DNA from: Gaiellasilicea sp963761905
GTDB lineage: Bacteria > Actinomycetota > Thermoleophilia > Gaiellales > Gaiellaceae
DNA length: 64,000 nt
Direction: 5' to 3'
Assembly: GCA_963761905.1 (NCBI GenBank)
Contig: CAVXIQ010000007.1
Coordinates: 1-64,000 of the forward strand
Position 1 is the first letter of the stretch; each line of letters begins with the position of its first letter. Of this stretch, positions 24,667 through 32,386 are shown piece by piece. The position numbers and the translations under genes are program-made. Under the pieces are notes generated by a model. That model worked only from the letters and a program-made list of their open reading frames with translations, was not told the origin of the DNA and ran no database searches.

Positions 24667-26457
24667 TCAGACGCCGGCGGCCTGATTCAGCGTCTGGCCC
24701 GCGTAGAGCTCGTCGAGCTCCGCGGCGAAATGCTCCTTGCAGACCCGGCGCTTCAGCTTCAGCGTCGGCGTCAGCTCGTCGGCGTCCATCGTGAAGTCGC
24801 GGGGAAGGATCTCGAAGCGACGCACCTGCTCGTGGCGCGAACGATCGGCGTTGACCTCGTCCACGATGCCCTGGACGAGCTCGCGCACCTTCGGCTCCTG
24901 GGACAGCTCGGCCGGGCCGCCGGCGATCCCCTCTTTGGCCGCCCACTTCCCGATCTCCTCGGCGTCGACCGTGATCAGCGCCGCGACATAGGGCTTGCGA
25001 TCGCCGACGACGAGCGCCTGTGAGATGTACTTCGAGCCCTTGAGCTCGTTCTCGAGGTTCTGGGGGGCGACGTTCTTGCCGCCGGCGGTGACGATGATGT
25101 CCTTCTTCCGGTCTGTGATCGTGACGTAGCCGTCGGCGTCGATCTCGGCGATGTCGCCGGTGAGGAGCCAACCGTCGGGCGTCATCACCTCGGCCGTCGC
25201 CTCCGGATCCTTGTAGTAGCCCTGGAAGATCGTCTCGCTGCGAACGAGGAGCTCGCCGTCGTCGGCCAGCTTCAGCTCGAAGCCGGGGAGCGCACGGCCG
25301 ACCGTGCCGAAGCGGAAGGCGCTGTGGGTGCTCGTCGTGGCGGCGGTCGTGCACTCGGTCAGCCCGTAGCCCTCGATCAGGAGGATGTCGAGCCCGTGGA
25401 AGAACTCGGCGACCTCGATCCCGAGCGGAGCGCCGCCCGAGATCGCCGTTCGCAGCCGGCCGCCCAGGCGCTCCTTCACCTTCGCGTAGACGAGCTTGTC
25501 CGCGAGCCGGTACTGAAGCTCGAGCGACCTCGGCACCGGCCGGCCGGCTCGGCGAAGGGCGCTGACGCGACGGCCCAGAGGGATTGCCCAGTCGATCAAC
25601 TTTCGCTTGACTCCCGTTGCCTCGTCGAACTTGGCGAGGACGGCGGTGTGGATCTTCTCGTAGACCCGCGGCACGCTCGGGAAGACCGTCGGCTTGACCG
25701 TGGCGAGCGCGCTCGCGGCCTGGAGCGGATCGGGCAGGAAAGCGATCGTGTAGCCGACGTAGGGCCCGGAGAGGTGCATGAGCCGACCGAAGTTGTGAGC
25801 GAGCGGCAGGTACAGGAGCATCGTGTCCTCGGGGCCTGTGAAGGTCTCCAGGTCGTCCACGACGGCGACCATGGCGTAGTAGTTGAGGTTCGAGATCATG
25901 CAGCCCTTCGGCGGGCCGGTCGTCCCGGACGTGTAGATGTAGGTGAAGAGGTCGTCTTCCTCGACGGCCTCCGCCGCCTCGTCCAGGGCGTTCGGATGGG
26001 TCGCGGCAAAAGCGCGCCCCTGCTCGGCGAGCTCGTCCAGGTCGGCGAAGGTGAGAACGTGCTCTAGGCGCGGGATCTCGGCGCGAACCTGCTCCACCTT
26101 CGCGAGCTGTGCCTCGTCCTCGCAGAGGACGCCGACCGAATCGGAGTGCTCGATGATGTAGCCGACGTCCTTCGGCGAGCTCGATGCGTAGATCGCCGCC
26201 CCGATCGCGCCGATCTGCCCGAGCGCGAAGTCGAAGAGCGCCCACTCGACGCGGGTCGTCGCCAGGATCGCGAAGGCATCTCCCCGGCGGATACCCAGGG
26301 CGAGCAAGCCGTTCGCATATGCGTCGACGCGCTCGGCCGCCTCCTCCCAGGAGACCGGGTGCCACTCCTCACCCTCCTGCACGAGGTAGGCCGGGTTCGT
26401 CCGCTTGGCCGCCACCGCGTCCCGCCAGAGGCGCGCGATCGTGCGCTTGCTGCTCAT
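24667..26457 (-). CDS. fadD: Long-chain fatty acid-CoA ligase (AMP-forming)
   Basis: The 596-residue adenylating enzyme activates fatty acids to acyl-CoA. The P-loop-like motif TYIYTSGTTGPPKGCM is near residue 180, the A5 motif EGYGLTECTTA near 360, and the A7/A8 region LLTGDIAEIDADGYVTITDR before the hinge. The closest match is the FadD15/AMP-dependent synthetase branch. TAGAGT ends 6 nt before ATG 26457, suggesting a leaderless mRNA. It stops 1 nt from the NlpC/P60 stop. Confidence 0.93.
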   Translation of the reverse strand: MSSKRTIARLWRDAVAAKRTNPAYLVQEGEEWHPVSWEEAAERVDAYANGLLALGIRRGDAFAILATTRVEWALFDFALGQIGAIGAAIYASSSPKDVGYIIEHSDSVGVLCEDEAQLAKVEQVRAEIPRLEHVLTFADLDELAEQGRAFAATHPNALDEAAEAVEEDDLFTYIYTSGTTGPPKGCMISNLNYYAMVAVVDDLETFTGPEDTMLLYLPLAHNFGRLMHLSGPYVGYTIAFLPDPLQAASALATVKPTVFPSVPRVYEKIHTAVLAKFDEATGVKRKLIDWAIPLGRRVSALRRAGRPVPRSLELQYRLADKLVYAKVKERLGGRLRTAISGGAPLGIEVAEFFHGLDILLIEGYGLTECTTAATTSTHSAFRFGTVGRALPGFELKLADDGELLVRSETIFQGYYKDPEATAEVMTPDGWLLTGDIAEIDADGYVTITDRKKDIIVTAGGKNVAPQNLENELKGSKYISQALVVGDRKPYVAALITVDAEEIGKWAAKEGIAGGPAELSQEPKVRELVQGIVDEVNADRSRHEQVRRFEILPRDFTMDADELTPTLKLKRRVCKEHFAAELDELYAGQTLNQAAGV

Positions 26458-26463
26458 GACCGC

Positions 26464-26469
26464 ACTCTA
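26464..26469 (-). promoter_or_regulatory. -10 box TAGAGT of a leaderless promoter for fadD
   Basis: Minus-strand TAGAGT ends 6 nt before ATG 26457. Confidence 0.6.
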
Positions 26470-26524
26470 CTCAGATGAGTTCTGCAGGAAACGGAGTCTT
26501 AGCAGGGAAAGCTCGCGGTCCCTC

Positions 26525-26530
26525 TAGAAT
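26525..26530 (+). promoter_or_regulatory. -10 box TAGAAT for the Ku gene
   Basis: TAGAAT lies 10 nt before ATG 26541, with GGAGAG between, so this transcript probably has a very short leader that still carries a ribosome binding site. Confidence 0.5.
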
Positions 26531-26540
26531 TGGAGAGCAG

Positions 26541-27416
26541 ATGCGCACGACCTGGAACGGCTCACTCAGCTTCGGCCTCGTCAGCATCCCGGTGGGGCTT
26601 GCACCGGCGACGAAGCCGGCGGCGCGCGCGTCGGATGTCTCGTTCCGGCTGCTGCATCGCGAGTGCGGAACTCCGATCAAGCAGAAGCGCTTCTGCCCTA
26701 CGCACGACCGCGACCTCGGCCCGGACGAGATCGTGAAGGGGTATGAGGTCGCGAAGGGCCAGTTCGTGCTCGTCGAGGAGGCCGAGCTCGAGGCGCTCAC
26801 CCAGCACGACGACTCCCGCTCGATCGAGATCACGCGGTTCGTCGACGCGGCGCAGGTCGATCCGATCTTCTTCGATCGCACCTACTTCCTCGTTCCCGCG
26901 CAGGCGGCAGCGGCGAGGCGCCCCTACGTGTTGCTCCTGAACGCGATGAGCGAGTCGGGAATGGCCGCGCTCGGCCGCTTCGTCCAGCAGGGCAAGGAGA
27001 AGTTCTGCCTGATCAGGCCGAAGGGTGACGCGCTCGCGCTCGAGACGCTGTACGTGGCGGCCGACGTCTACTCCCAGGCCGAGATCGAGGAGGTGGTCGA
27101 GGAGACCGCGGTCAAGAAGCCCGAGCTGGAGCTGGCGCGTCAGGTGATCTCGAGCCTCAGCGGTGACTTCGAGCCCGCCGAGCTCCAGAGCGAGTACCGC
27201 AGCAACCTGCGCGCGATGCTCGAGGCGAAGCTCGCGGGCGAGGTGCTCGCGCCGCCGTCGGAGCCCGAGGCCGAGGCGCCGGAGATCGACCTGATGGAGG
27301 CACTGCGCCGCAGCGTCGAGGAGGCGAAGGGGAAGTCCGGCGCGAAGGAGAACGGCGCGGCGAAGAAGACTGCAGCGCGGCCGTCCGCCAGAAAGCGCAC
27401 GGCCGCGCGCAAGTAG
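26541..27416 (+). CDS. ku: Non-homologous end-joining protein Ku
   Basis: The 291-residue protein is a bacterial Ku homodimer subunit that rings broken DNA ends and recruits LigD. It opens MRTTWNGSLSFGLVSIPVGL, the standard Ku start, with KRFCPTHDRDLGPDEIVKGY and the core ARQVISSLSGDFEP segment later. After about residue 250 a Lys/Ala-rich tail (KKTAARPSARKRTAARK) resembles tails that aid DNA binding in other actinobacteria. No ligD is in this window. Confidence 0.95.
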   Translation: MRTTWNGSLSFGLVSIPVGLAPATKPAARASDVSFRLLHRECGTPIKQKRFCPTHDRDLGPDEIVKGYEVAKGQFVLVEEAELEALTQHDDSRSIEITRFVDAAQVDPIFFDRTYFLVPAQAAAARRPYVLLLNAMSESGMAALGRFVQQGKEKFCLIRPKGDALALETLYVAADVYSQAEIEEVVEETAVKKPELELARQVISSLSGDFEPAELQSEYRSNLRAMLEAKLAGEVLAPPSEPEAEAPEIDLMEALRRSVEEAKGKSGAKENGAAKKTAARPSARKRTAARK

Positions 27417-27426
27417 CAGGCTCGCT

Positions 27427-27597
27427 CTAGTGAGCCTGCTGCACGGCTCCCAGCGCCTGCAGCTGCGCTGCGAAGAGCGTCTTGTCGATCTTGCCCTGGT
27501 AGATCGGCACGCCTTCCTCGATGCAGACCCGGATCACTTCCTGCCGGTCGATCCCGAGCTCCTTCGACAGCTCGTCCGGCGTCAGGTGGTTCGCCAT
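27427..27597 (-). CDS. Small 56-residue protein with a helix-turn-helix-like segment
   Basis: The product reads MANHLTPDELSKELGIDRQE and continues with GVPIYQGKIDKTLFAAQL. The first half resembles the helix-turn-helix of small DNA-binding proteins, but I do not recognise the family. ATG 27597 is preceded by AAGGAGG at a good distance. The transcript would pass through a long terminator-like hairpin at 27628-27691 first, so expression may be attenuated. It converges with Ku. Confidence 0.7.
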   Translation of the reverse strand: MANHLTPDELSKELGIDRQEVIRVCIEEGVPIYQGKIDKTLFAAQLQALGAVQQAH

Positions 27598-27627
27598 CAG
27601 GTCTCGATCCTCCTTCGGGCAATGAAA

Positions 27628-27691
27628 AAGCCCGCCGGCGCCGACGTCTTCCCATTCGGTGTCTGGGAGACCAGGGCGCTCAGGCGGGCTT
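27628..27691 (-). promoter_or_regulatory. Extended hairpin, candidate attenuator or structured leader
   Basis: On the minus strand a perfect 9-bp GC-rich closing stem (AAGCCCGCC with GGCGGGCTT) holds a nested inner stem (AGCGCC with GGCGCC, then CTCCCA with TGGGAA) and is followed by a T-run (CTTTTTC). It lies 30 nt upstream of the 56-residue gene, with no gene between. I do not recognise an established riboswitch class. Confidence 0.5.
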
Positions 27692-27776
27692 GCTCCACCG
27701 CTCGCTCGTGGTGTGTGCGGGAATCAACGGGCCCGCTCCCCGGAGCACTTCATGGCCTGGAGGATACGTTGCCCGG

Positions 27777-28619
27777 ATGACGTCTGCAACGACGATCCTC
27801 GGGCTGGAGGAGCGACGTGCGGTCGTCGGCGGGGTGCAGCTTCGGTACTTCGCCCAAGGGCAGGGCGTTCCGCTCGTGCTCGTTCACGGGCTCGGCGGGT
27901 CCGCCGCGAACTGGGTCGAGATCGTTGCGCCGGCGTCAGGTCGCTTCCGGCTCCTCGTGCCGGATCTGCCTGGCCACGCCGGCTCCGGTGCGCTGCCGCG
28001 CGGCGCGAAGATGAACGATTTCGCCGACGTCGTCGCTGCGCTGATCGAGCATGAGACGCGCGAGCCCGCGCTCGTCGCCGGCCACTCCCTCGGCGGCCTC
28101 GTTGCCCTGCGGCTTGCTCACCGGCGGCCCGACCTCGTTCGCGGGCTCCTGCTCGCGGCGCCGGCCGGGATTGCCACGTCGACCCGGGCGGCTCGGCGGA
28201 TCGTCACGCTCGCGGGGCTGCTGCGGCCGGCACGATGGGTGGCGCCGTTTCGCTACCGGTACAGCGAGCGGCCGTGGTACCGCCATGCTCTCTTCCAGCA
28301 GTGGTTCGTGGCGGATCCTCTGGCACTGTCGTCCCGTGCGACGCTCGGCTTCCTCGAGGGCCAGCTCGAGCATGTAGACACGCGAACCGCTGCTCGCGCC
28401 ATGCTTGCAGACGATCCCCGGCGCGACCTCGAGCAGGTCGGCTGTCCGTCGATCGTGCTCTGGGGAGCGCGCGATCCTCAGCTTCCACTCGACGACGCCT
28501 TCGAATACGCGCGGAGGCTTCGTGCCCGCCTTCGGATCGTCTCGGATTGCGGTCACCTCGTGATCGGTGAGCGGCCGGACGCCGTCCTCGACGCGCTCGA
28601 AGCGCTCGAGCGAGCGTAG
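27777..28619 (+). CDS. Alpha/beta hydrolase
   Basis: The 280-residue protein has the alpha/beta hydrolase fold: oxyanion region LVHGLGGSAANW (about residue 40), nucleophile elbow GHSLGG with Ser near residue 104, Asp in LWGARDPQLPL and His in DCGHLVIGERPD. The substrate cannot be told; such proteins include esterases and C-C hydrolases. ATG 27777 follows GGAGGATACG. The GNAT gene starts 10 nt after this stop. Confidence 0.88.
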   Translation: MTSATTILGLEERRAVVGGVQLRYFAQGQGVPLVLVHGLGGSAANWVEIVAPASGRFRLLVPDLPGHAGSGALPRGAKMNDFADVVAALIEHETREPALVAGHSLGGLVALRLAHRRPDLVRGLLLAAPAGIATSTRAARRIVTLAGLLRPARWVAPFRYRYSERPWYRHALFQQWFVADPLALSSRATLGFLEGQLEHVDTRTAARAMLADDPRRDLEQVGCPSIVLWGARDPQLPLDDAFEYARRLRARLRIVSDCGHLVIGERPDAVLDALEALERA

Positions 28620-28622
28620 GAT
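28617..28622 (+). promoter_or_regulatory. -10 box TAGGAT overlapping the hydrolase stop
   Basis: TAGGAT ends 7 nt before ATG 28630, but its TAG is also the stop codon of the preceding gene, so chance is possible. Confidence 0.4.
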
Positions 28623-28629
28623 CGGCCGC

Positions 28630-29091
28630 ATGGCCACGGTTCGGCTCAGGCCACTGCGCGAGGACGAGTACGGGGCCTGGGCGACGGCGCATATGCGCGG
28701 CTACGCCGAGGGGATGATGGATTTCGCGGGCCTGTCCCGTGAACAGGCCGAGGGGAAGGCGGTGCGCGATGTCGCCGCAGTGCTGCCCCACGGCGTCGCG
28801 ACCGAGGGCGTGCAGCTCTGGGTGGTCGAGGACGAGAACGGCGAATCGGTCGGCTCGGTGTTCCTTGGCGTTCGCGACGGCGGCGCCTGGCTCTACGACA
28901 TCACCGTTGACGAGGCCGTGCGTGGCCAAGGCTTCGGCCGGGCGACGATGCTCGCGCTCGAGGCCGAGGTGAAGGCGCTCGGGTTCGCCGAGATCGGCCT
29001 GAACGTCTGGGGCGGGAACGAGGTCGCGCGCTCGCTCTACCGCTCGCTGGGCTACGCCGAGGTCTCCGTCGGGATGAGGAAGCCCATCTAG
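28630..29091 (+). CDS. GNAT-family N-acetyltransferase
   Basis: The 153-residue protein has the GNAT acetyl-CoA motif A (ITVDEAVRGQGFGRATMLAL, about residues 98-117) and motif B (GLNVWGGNEVARSLYRSLGY). The substrate amine is unknown. It runs convergent to the NIF3-like gene with a 4-nt overlap of stops. Confidence 0.88.
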   Translation: MATVRLRPLREDEYGAWATAHMRGYAEGMMDFAGLSREQAEGKAVRDVAAVLPHGVATEGVQLWVVEDENGESVGSVFLGVRDGGAWLYDITVDEAVRGQGFGRATMLALEAEVKALGFAEIGLNVWGGNEVARSLYRSLGYAEVSVGMRKPI

Positions 29092-29831
29092 ACCGGGTTG
29101 GCCAGCTCGACGAACTCCCACTCGAGCTCGAAGCGTTCGGCCAGGTGGCGCGCGAGCGCCTGGACTCCGAGCCGCTCCGTCGCGTAGTGGCCGGCCGCGA
29201 CGAAATGGATCCCGAGCTCGCGCGCGGTGTGCAGGCTTGGCTCCTCGGGCTCGCCCGTGAGGAAGAGATCGAAGCCTTCGTGTGCGGCCTGGATCAGGTC
29301 GTGGCCGGCGGCGCCTGTCGAGATCGCGACGCGAGCGATCGACTTGGGCCCGTGGGGGAAGACGAGCGGCTCGCGGTCGACTGCCGTTGTGACGCGGCCG
29401 ACGAGCTCGTCGAGCCCGAGCGGCGGGTCCAGCGTTCCCGCCAGGCCGAGCTCGCCGAATGCTCCTTCGCGGTCGATTCCGAGTGCCGCGGCGAGTTGGG
29501 CGCTGTTCCCGAGCTCCGGATGAGCGTCGAGCGCGAGGTGGTACGCGACGAGCGAGAGGTCGCCGGCGAAGAGCGCCTCGAGGCGCCCGCGCTGACGCCG
29601 GTCGACGACCAGCGGCTCGTTCCGCCAGAAGATCCCGTGATGGACGAGCACGAGCTGCGCACCCGCCGCCGCGGCCCGTTCGAAGAGCTCGCGGGAGGCG
29701 GAAACGCCGCAGACGAGCTTCGTCACCTCCTCGGCGCCGACCACCTGCAGGCCCGGCGAGCCGAACTCGGGAAAGCGCTCGACCTGGAGCAGCTCGTCGG
29801 CGTAGCGGACGATCTCGTCGCGGCCGGCCAT
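29088..29831 (-). CDS. NIF3/YbgI-family dinuclear metal protein
   Basis: The 247-residue protein has the metal-ligand motifs of the Nif3-like family (also called GTP cyclohydrolase 1 type 2 homologues): LVHHGIFW near residue 65, the Asp/Glu region TGEPEE and AGHYATERLGVQAL near the C-terminus. Members bind two metal ions; the in vivo function is unsettled. TAGAAT ends 6 nt before ATG 29831. Confidence 0.9.
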   Translation of the reverse strand: MAGRDEIVRYADELLQVERFPEFGSPGLQVVGAEEVTKLVCGVSASRELFERAAAAGAQLVLVHHGIFWRNEPLVVDRRQRGRLEALFAGDLSLVAYHLALDAHPELGNSAQLAAALGIDREGAFGELGLAGTLDPPLGLDELVGRVTTAVDREPLVFPHGPKSIARVAISTGAAGHDLIQAAHEGFDLFLTGEPEEPSLHTARELGIHFVAAGHYATERLGVQALARHLAERFELEWEFVELANPV

Positions 29832-29837
29832 CGCGCG

Positions 29838-29843
29838 ATTCTA
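29838..29843 (-). promoter_or_regulatory. -10 box TAGAAT of a leaderless promoter for the NIF3-like gene
   Basis: Minus-strand TAGAAT ends 6 nt before ATG 29831 and is a near-consensus -10 box. Confidence 0.65.
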
Positions 29844-29869
29844 GAGCTGCCTTACGAGCAGACCTCCGC

Positions 29870-29875
29870 TAACCT
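29870..29875 (+). promoter_or_regulatory. -10 box TAACCT for tRNA-Pro
   Basis: TAACCT ends 10 nt before the first tRNA base, suitable for a short 5' leader removed by RNase P. Confidence 0.45.
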
Positions 29876-29885
29876 GAAGCCCGCT

Positions 29886-29959
29886 CGGGGTGTGGCGCAG
29901 CCTGGTAGCGCGCTCCGTTCGGGTCGGAGAGGTCCGGAGTTCAAATCTCCGCACCCCGA
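29886..29959 (+). tRNA. tRNA-Pro (anticodon CGG)
   Basis: A complete 74-nt cloverleaf: acceptor stem CGGGGTG pairs with CACCCCG, D-arm GCGCAGCCTGGTAGCGC, anticodon stem CTCCG/CGGAG enclosing TTCGGGT (anticodon CGG, reads CCG), variable loop AGGTC, and T-arm CGGAG TTCAAAT CTCCG. The discriminator is A and CCA is not encoded. It is followed by a strong terminator. Confidence 0.95.
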
Positions 29960-29974
29960 TACGCGTCATAGAAA

Positions 29975-30006
29975 GAGGAAAGCCCCGCCGGAGCGGGGCT
30001 TTCCTC
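29975..30006 (+). terminator. Intrinsic terminator after tRNA-Pro
   Basis: A perfect 14-bp stem (GAGGAAAGCCCCGC with GCGGGGCTTTCCTC) closes a CGGA tetraloop, starting 15 nt after the tRNA. The stem itself supplies the T-rich 3' side. Confidence 0.85.
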
Positions 30007-30324
30007 GTCGGAGCGTCCGATTCACCCTGAAGCGTTATCTCTGCCGGTTGCGGCCGCGCCTGAGGCGCAGCGGCCAGCCCGGCTGGGCTCGGCGCAGGCG
30101 TCGGCGCGAGCGCGTAGAGCACTGATCCGCGGGAACCTGGGCTCGTCCAGGAGACTCGCTGAGATCCGACCAGGCTCGGAGATGGAGATCGATTGGCGCA
30201 GTCAAGGGGCCGCTTCCCTTTCGTTTCGACGGTCCGCCGCGGACCGCCACAACAGCTCTCTCGGCTCCGACTGCCCCCGTCGACATCCCTCGTCCGAGGG
30301 ATCTGCGGAGCAGGCGTACCCCCT
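30007..30324 (+). other. Gene-free stretch of 318 nt
   Basis: I see no convincing reading frame or known RNA on either strand. It contains two short inverted repeats: GGTCCG/CGGACC around 30228-30242, and ATCCCTCG/CGAGGGAT around 30284-30301, the latter 24 nt beyond the stop of the CoA-binding gene and possibly its terminator. A TTCGTTTCGACGG stretch recalls tmRNA but no partner end is present. Confidence 0.5.
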
Positions 30325-30732
30325 TTACTCGCGCGCCGCCACTTCTCGCCGGTGGACGACGAACGTGCATGCGTCCTCGACGTAGTCGAGTCCGGCCTCC
30401 TCCGCGATCCGACGCGACTCGGCGGACGAGATCCCGAGCTGGAGCCACAGCGCGCCGGCACCCACCTCGACGGCCTCGCGAGCATGCGCCGGGGTGAGCT
30501 CGGCACGTCGGAAGACGTCGACGAGGTCGATCGGTCGGTCGATCTCGGCCAGCGTCTGGACGCACGGCACTCCGAGCACCTCGTCGCATCCCGACGGCCT
30601 GACCGGGATCACGTCGTAGCCCTGAGCGAGCAGGTAGCGCATGACGCTGTTGCTCGGTCGCTCGGGCTTCGGAGACGCTCCGACCAAGGCGATCGTCCGG
30701 GCCTCGCGCAGGATCTGGGCTGGGGTGCGCAC
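30325..30732 (-). CDS. CoA-binding domain protein (YccU-like)
   Basis: The 135-residue Rossmann-fold protein matches the small CoA-binding family: TIALVGASPKPERPSNSVMR near the start, GYDVIPVRPSGCDEVLGVPC, and LWLQLGISSAESRRIAEEAG later. Its biochemical role is unknown. GTG 30732 is the first suitable start; the gene is divergent from the HAD gene, 42 nt away. Confidence 0.88.
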   Translation of the reverse strand: MRTPAQILREARTIALVGASPKPERPSNSVMRYLLAQGYDVIPVRPSGCDEVLGVPCVQTLAEIDRPIDLVDVFRRAELTPAHAREAVEVGAGALWLQLGISSAESRRIAEEAGLDYVEDACTFVVHRREVAARE

Positions 30733-30762
30733 GTGCCTTGGGTTCCCAGAGGACGGCAACAG

Positions 30763-30768
30763 TATTCT
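30763..30768 (+). promoter_or_regulatory. -10 box TATTCT of a leaderless promoter
   Basis: TATTCT ends 6 nt before ATG 30775 of the HAD gene. No leader could hold a ribosome binding site. Confidence 0.65.
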
Positions 30769-30774
30769 CGGGCG

Positions 30775-31452
30775 ATGGTGCGGGCCGTTCTGTTCGACGT
30801 CGATTTCACGCTCGCGCTCCCGGGGCCGGAGCTCGGAGCGGAGGGCTATCGAAAGCTCGGCGAGCGGCACGGACTGACTCTCGAGCCGGAGCTCTACGCC
30901 CCCGCGCGGCAGGCTGCGCTCGATTCCCTCCAGCGCCACCCGGAGCTCGAGCACGACGACGAGCTCTGGATCGCCTTCACCGAGCGGATCGTCCGCGGCA
31001 TGGGTGGCGACGCGGCCGGCGCCCTCGAGTGCGCGACGGAGCTCGTTGCCGTCTGGGAACAGCACGACAAGTTCACGCTCTACGACGACGCCTTGCCCGT
31101 GTTGGCGGAGCTGCGCCGGCACGGACTGAAGCTCGGGCTGATCTCGAACGGGAGCCGCGACCTGGAGGAGTTCGTCCGCCACCATGCGCTCGACGTCGAT
31201 TGCGCGATCGGCTCGCGAGCGTTCGGCCGGACGAAGCCGCACCCCGACATCTTCCGTCGCGCGCTCTCCCTGCTGGAGGTCGCCGCCGACGAAGCCGCGA
31301 TGGTCGGCGACTCCTACGAGGACGACATCGAGGGAGCCCGCGCGCTCGGGATCAGGGCGTTCCTGCTGGATCGAGACGATCGTCACCCCGGGGAGTCGGA
31401 CCGGCTCGACACCCTGCTCGCGCTGCCGGCCGCGCTCGGCCTCGCCGAGTAA
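30775..31452 (+). CDS. HAD-family hydrolase
   Basis: The 225-residue protein has HAD motif I VLFDVDFTLALPG (residues 5-17), motif II ISNGSRD, motif III Lys in GRTKPHPDIF and motif IV MVGDSYEDDIEGARALG. The second Asp is followed by Phe instead of Gly, as in some other members of the family. The substrate is not evident. It stands alone with its own leaderless promoter. Confidence 0.87.
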   Translation: MVRAVLFDVDFTLALPGPELGAEGYRKLGERHGLTLEPELYAPARQAALDSLQRHPELEHDDELWIAFTERIVRGMGGDAAGALECATELVAVWEQHDKFTLYDDALPVLAELRRHGLKLGLISNGSRDLEEFVRHHALDVDCAIGSRAFGRTKPHPDIFRRALSLLEVAADEAAMVGDSYEDDIEGARALGIRAFLLDRDDRHPGESDRLDTLLALPAALGLAE

Positions 31453-31479
31453 CCGTCTTCCCGGCTGTCGGCGTCGTTC

Positions 31480-31485
31480 TAGGAT
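31480..31485 (+). promoter_or_regulatory. -10 box TAGGAT of a leaderless promoter
   Basis: TAGGAT ends 6 nt before GTG 31492 of the first DUF2269-like gene. Confidence 0.65.
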
Positions 31486-31491
31486 CCCGGC

Positions 31492-31911
31492 GTGGATCTC
31501 TACGACTGGCTGCTCTTCCTCCACGTCCTGAGCGCGTTCCTGGTCGTGGGTGCGCTCACTGCGCTCTGGGCGCTCCTACTCGCCACGAGGGACGAGGCCT
31601 CGATCCTCTCGCCCGATTCGACGATGCGGTTCGGGCGCGTGGCGGGTCCGCTCGTCGGGGTCGGAATGGGCGGCGCGATCGTCTTCGGGATCTGGCTCGC
31701 GATCGAGGTCGACGGGTACGAGCTGTGGGACGGCTGGATCCTGGCCTCGCTCGTCCTCTGGGTCGTCGCGACGTGGGCGGGCGGACGGTCGGGCAAGGCG
31801 TTCACGGACGATCCTGTCGGCGGCCGCCGGCTGGGGATCCGGCTCCAGGCGCTGAACAGCATTGGCGTGCTCGCGATTCTCGTGCTGATGATCTGGAAGC
31901 CAGGAGCCTGA
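31492..31911 (+). CDS. DUF2269-like integral membrane protein
   Basis: The 139-residue protein has four predicted membrane helices (LLFLHVLSAFLVVGALTALW, GVGMGGAIVFGIWLAI, WILASLVLWVVATWAGG and ALNSIGVLAILVLMIW). The His in the first helix and overall layout match the DUF2269 family of unknown function. The second, related gene starts 1 nt after its stop. Confidence 0.75.
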   Translation: MDLYDWLLFLHVLSAFLVVGALTALWALLLATRDEASILSPDSTMRFGRVAGPLVGVGMGGAIVFGIWLAIEVDGYELWDGWILASLVLWVVATWAGGRSGKAFTDDPVGGRRLGIRLQALNSIGVLAILVLMIWKPGA

Positions 31912-31912
31912 A

Positions 31913-32386
31913 GTGCAGCGCGTGACAGTGCTCGGCGCTCTCCGTCCCGACGAGATCAACTTGCCGCTCTTCCTGCACGTCTTCGGCGCGATGCTGCTCG
32001 TCGGGGCGCTGCTCGCAATCGCTCTGGCAGCCGCGATTGCCTGGCGCCGCCCCGGCGACGCCGTCGGGCTCACCCGGTTCAGCCTGCTCACGCTGCTCGC
32101 CGGAGTCGTGCCCTCGTACGTGCTGATGCGGATCGGCGCCCAGTGGACGGAGGCAGAGCAGGACTATCCGGAGGACTTCGAGCCATCGTGGCTCGGGATC
32201 GGCTACATCACAGCCGACGTCGGGGCGCTCCTGATCGTGGTCTCGATCGTGCTGTCGACGATCGGGCTCGTGAAGCTGCGGCGTGGGGCGGGGATCCGCC
32301 TAGGACGGGCGGTTGGCATTATCTCGATCCTGCTCCTCCTGGCGTTCCTCGTCGCCGTGTGGGCGATGACGGCGAAGCCGATCTAG
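31913..32386 (+). CDS. DUF2269-like integral membrane protein, second copy
   Basis: The 157-residue protein also has four helices and a leading LFLHVFGAMLLVGALLAIAL segment like its upstream neighbour, suggesting tandem duplication or a heteromeric pair. GTG 31913 lies 1 nt after the previous stop. Its stop overlaps the repaired 3' end of the convergent lysyl-oxidase gene. Confidence 0.75.
   Translation: MQRVTVLGALRPDEINLPLFLHVFGAMLLVGALLAIALAAAIAWRRPGDAVGLTRFSLLTLLAGVVPSYVLMRIGAQWTEAEQDYPEDFEPSWLGIGYITADVGALLIVVSIVLSTIGLVKLRRGAGIRLGRAVGIISILLLLAFLVAVWAMTAKPI

Noticed and set aside
25324..26067. A 247-codon plus-strand frame opposite the fatty acid-CoA ligase
   Set aside because: It is antisense to a complete, well conserved enzyme and encodes low-complexity Arg/Asp/Val-rich sequence.
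30180..30260. Possible tmRNA (TTCGTTTCGACGG stretch)
   Set aside because: No matching tRNA-like 3' end, no tag reading frame and no acceptor pairing could be found nearby.
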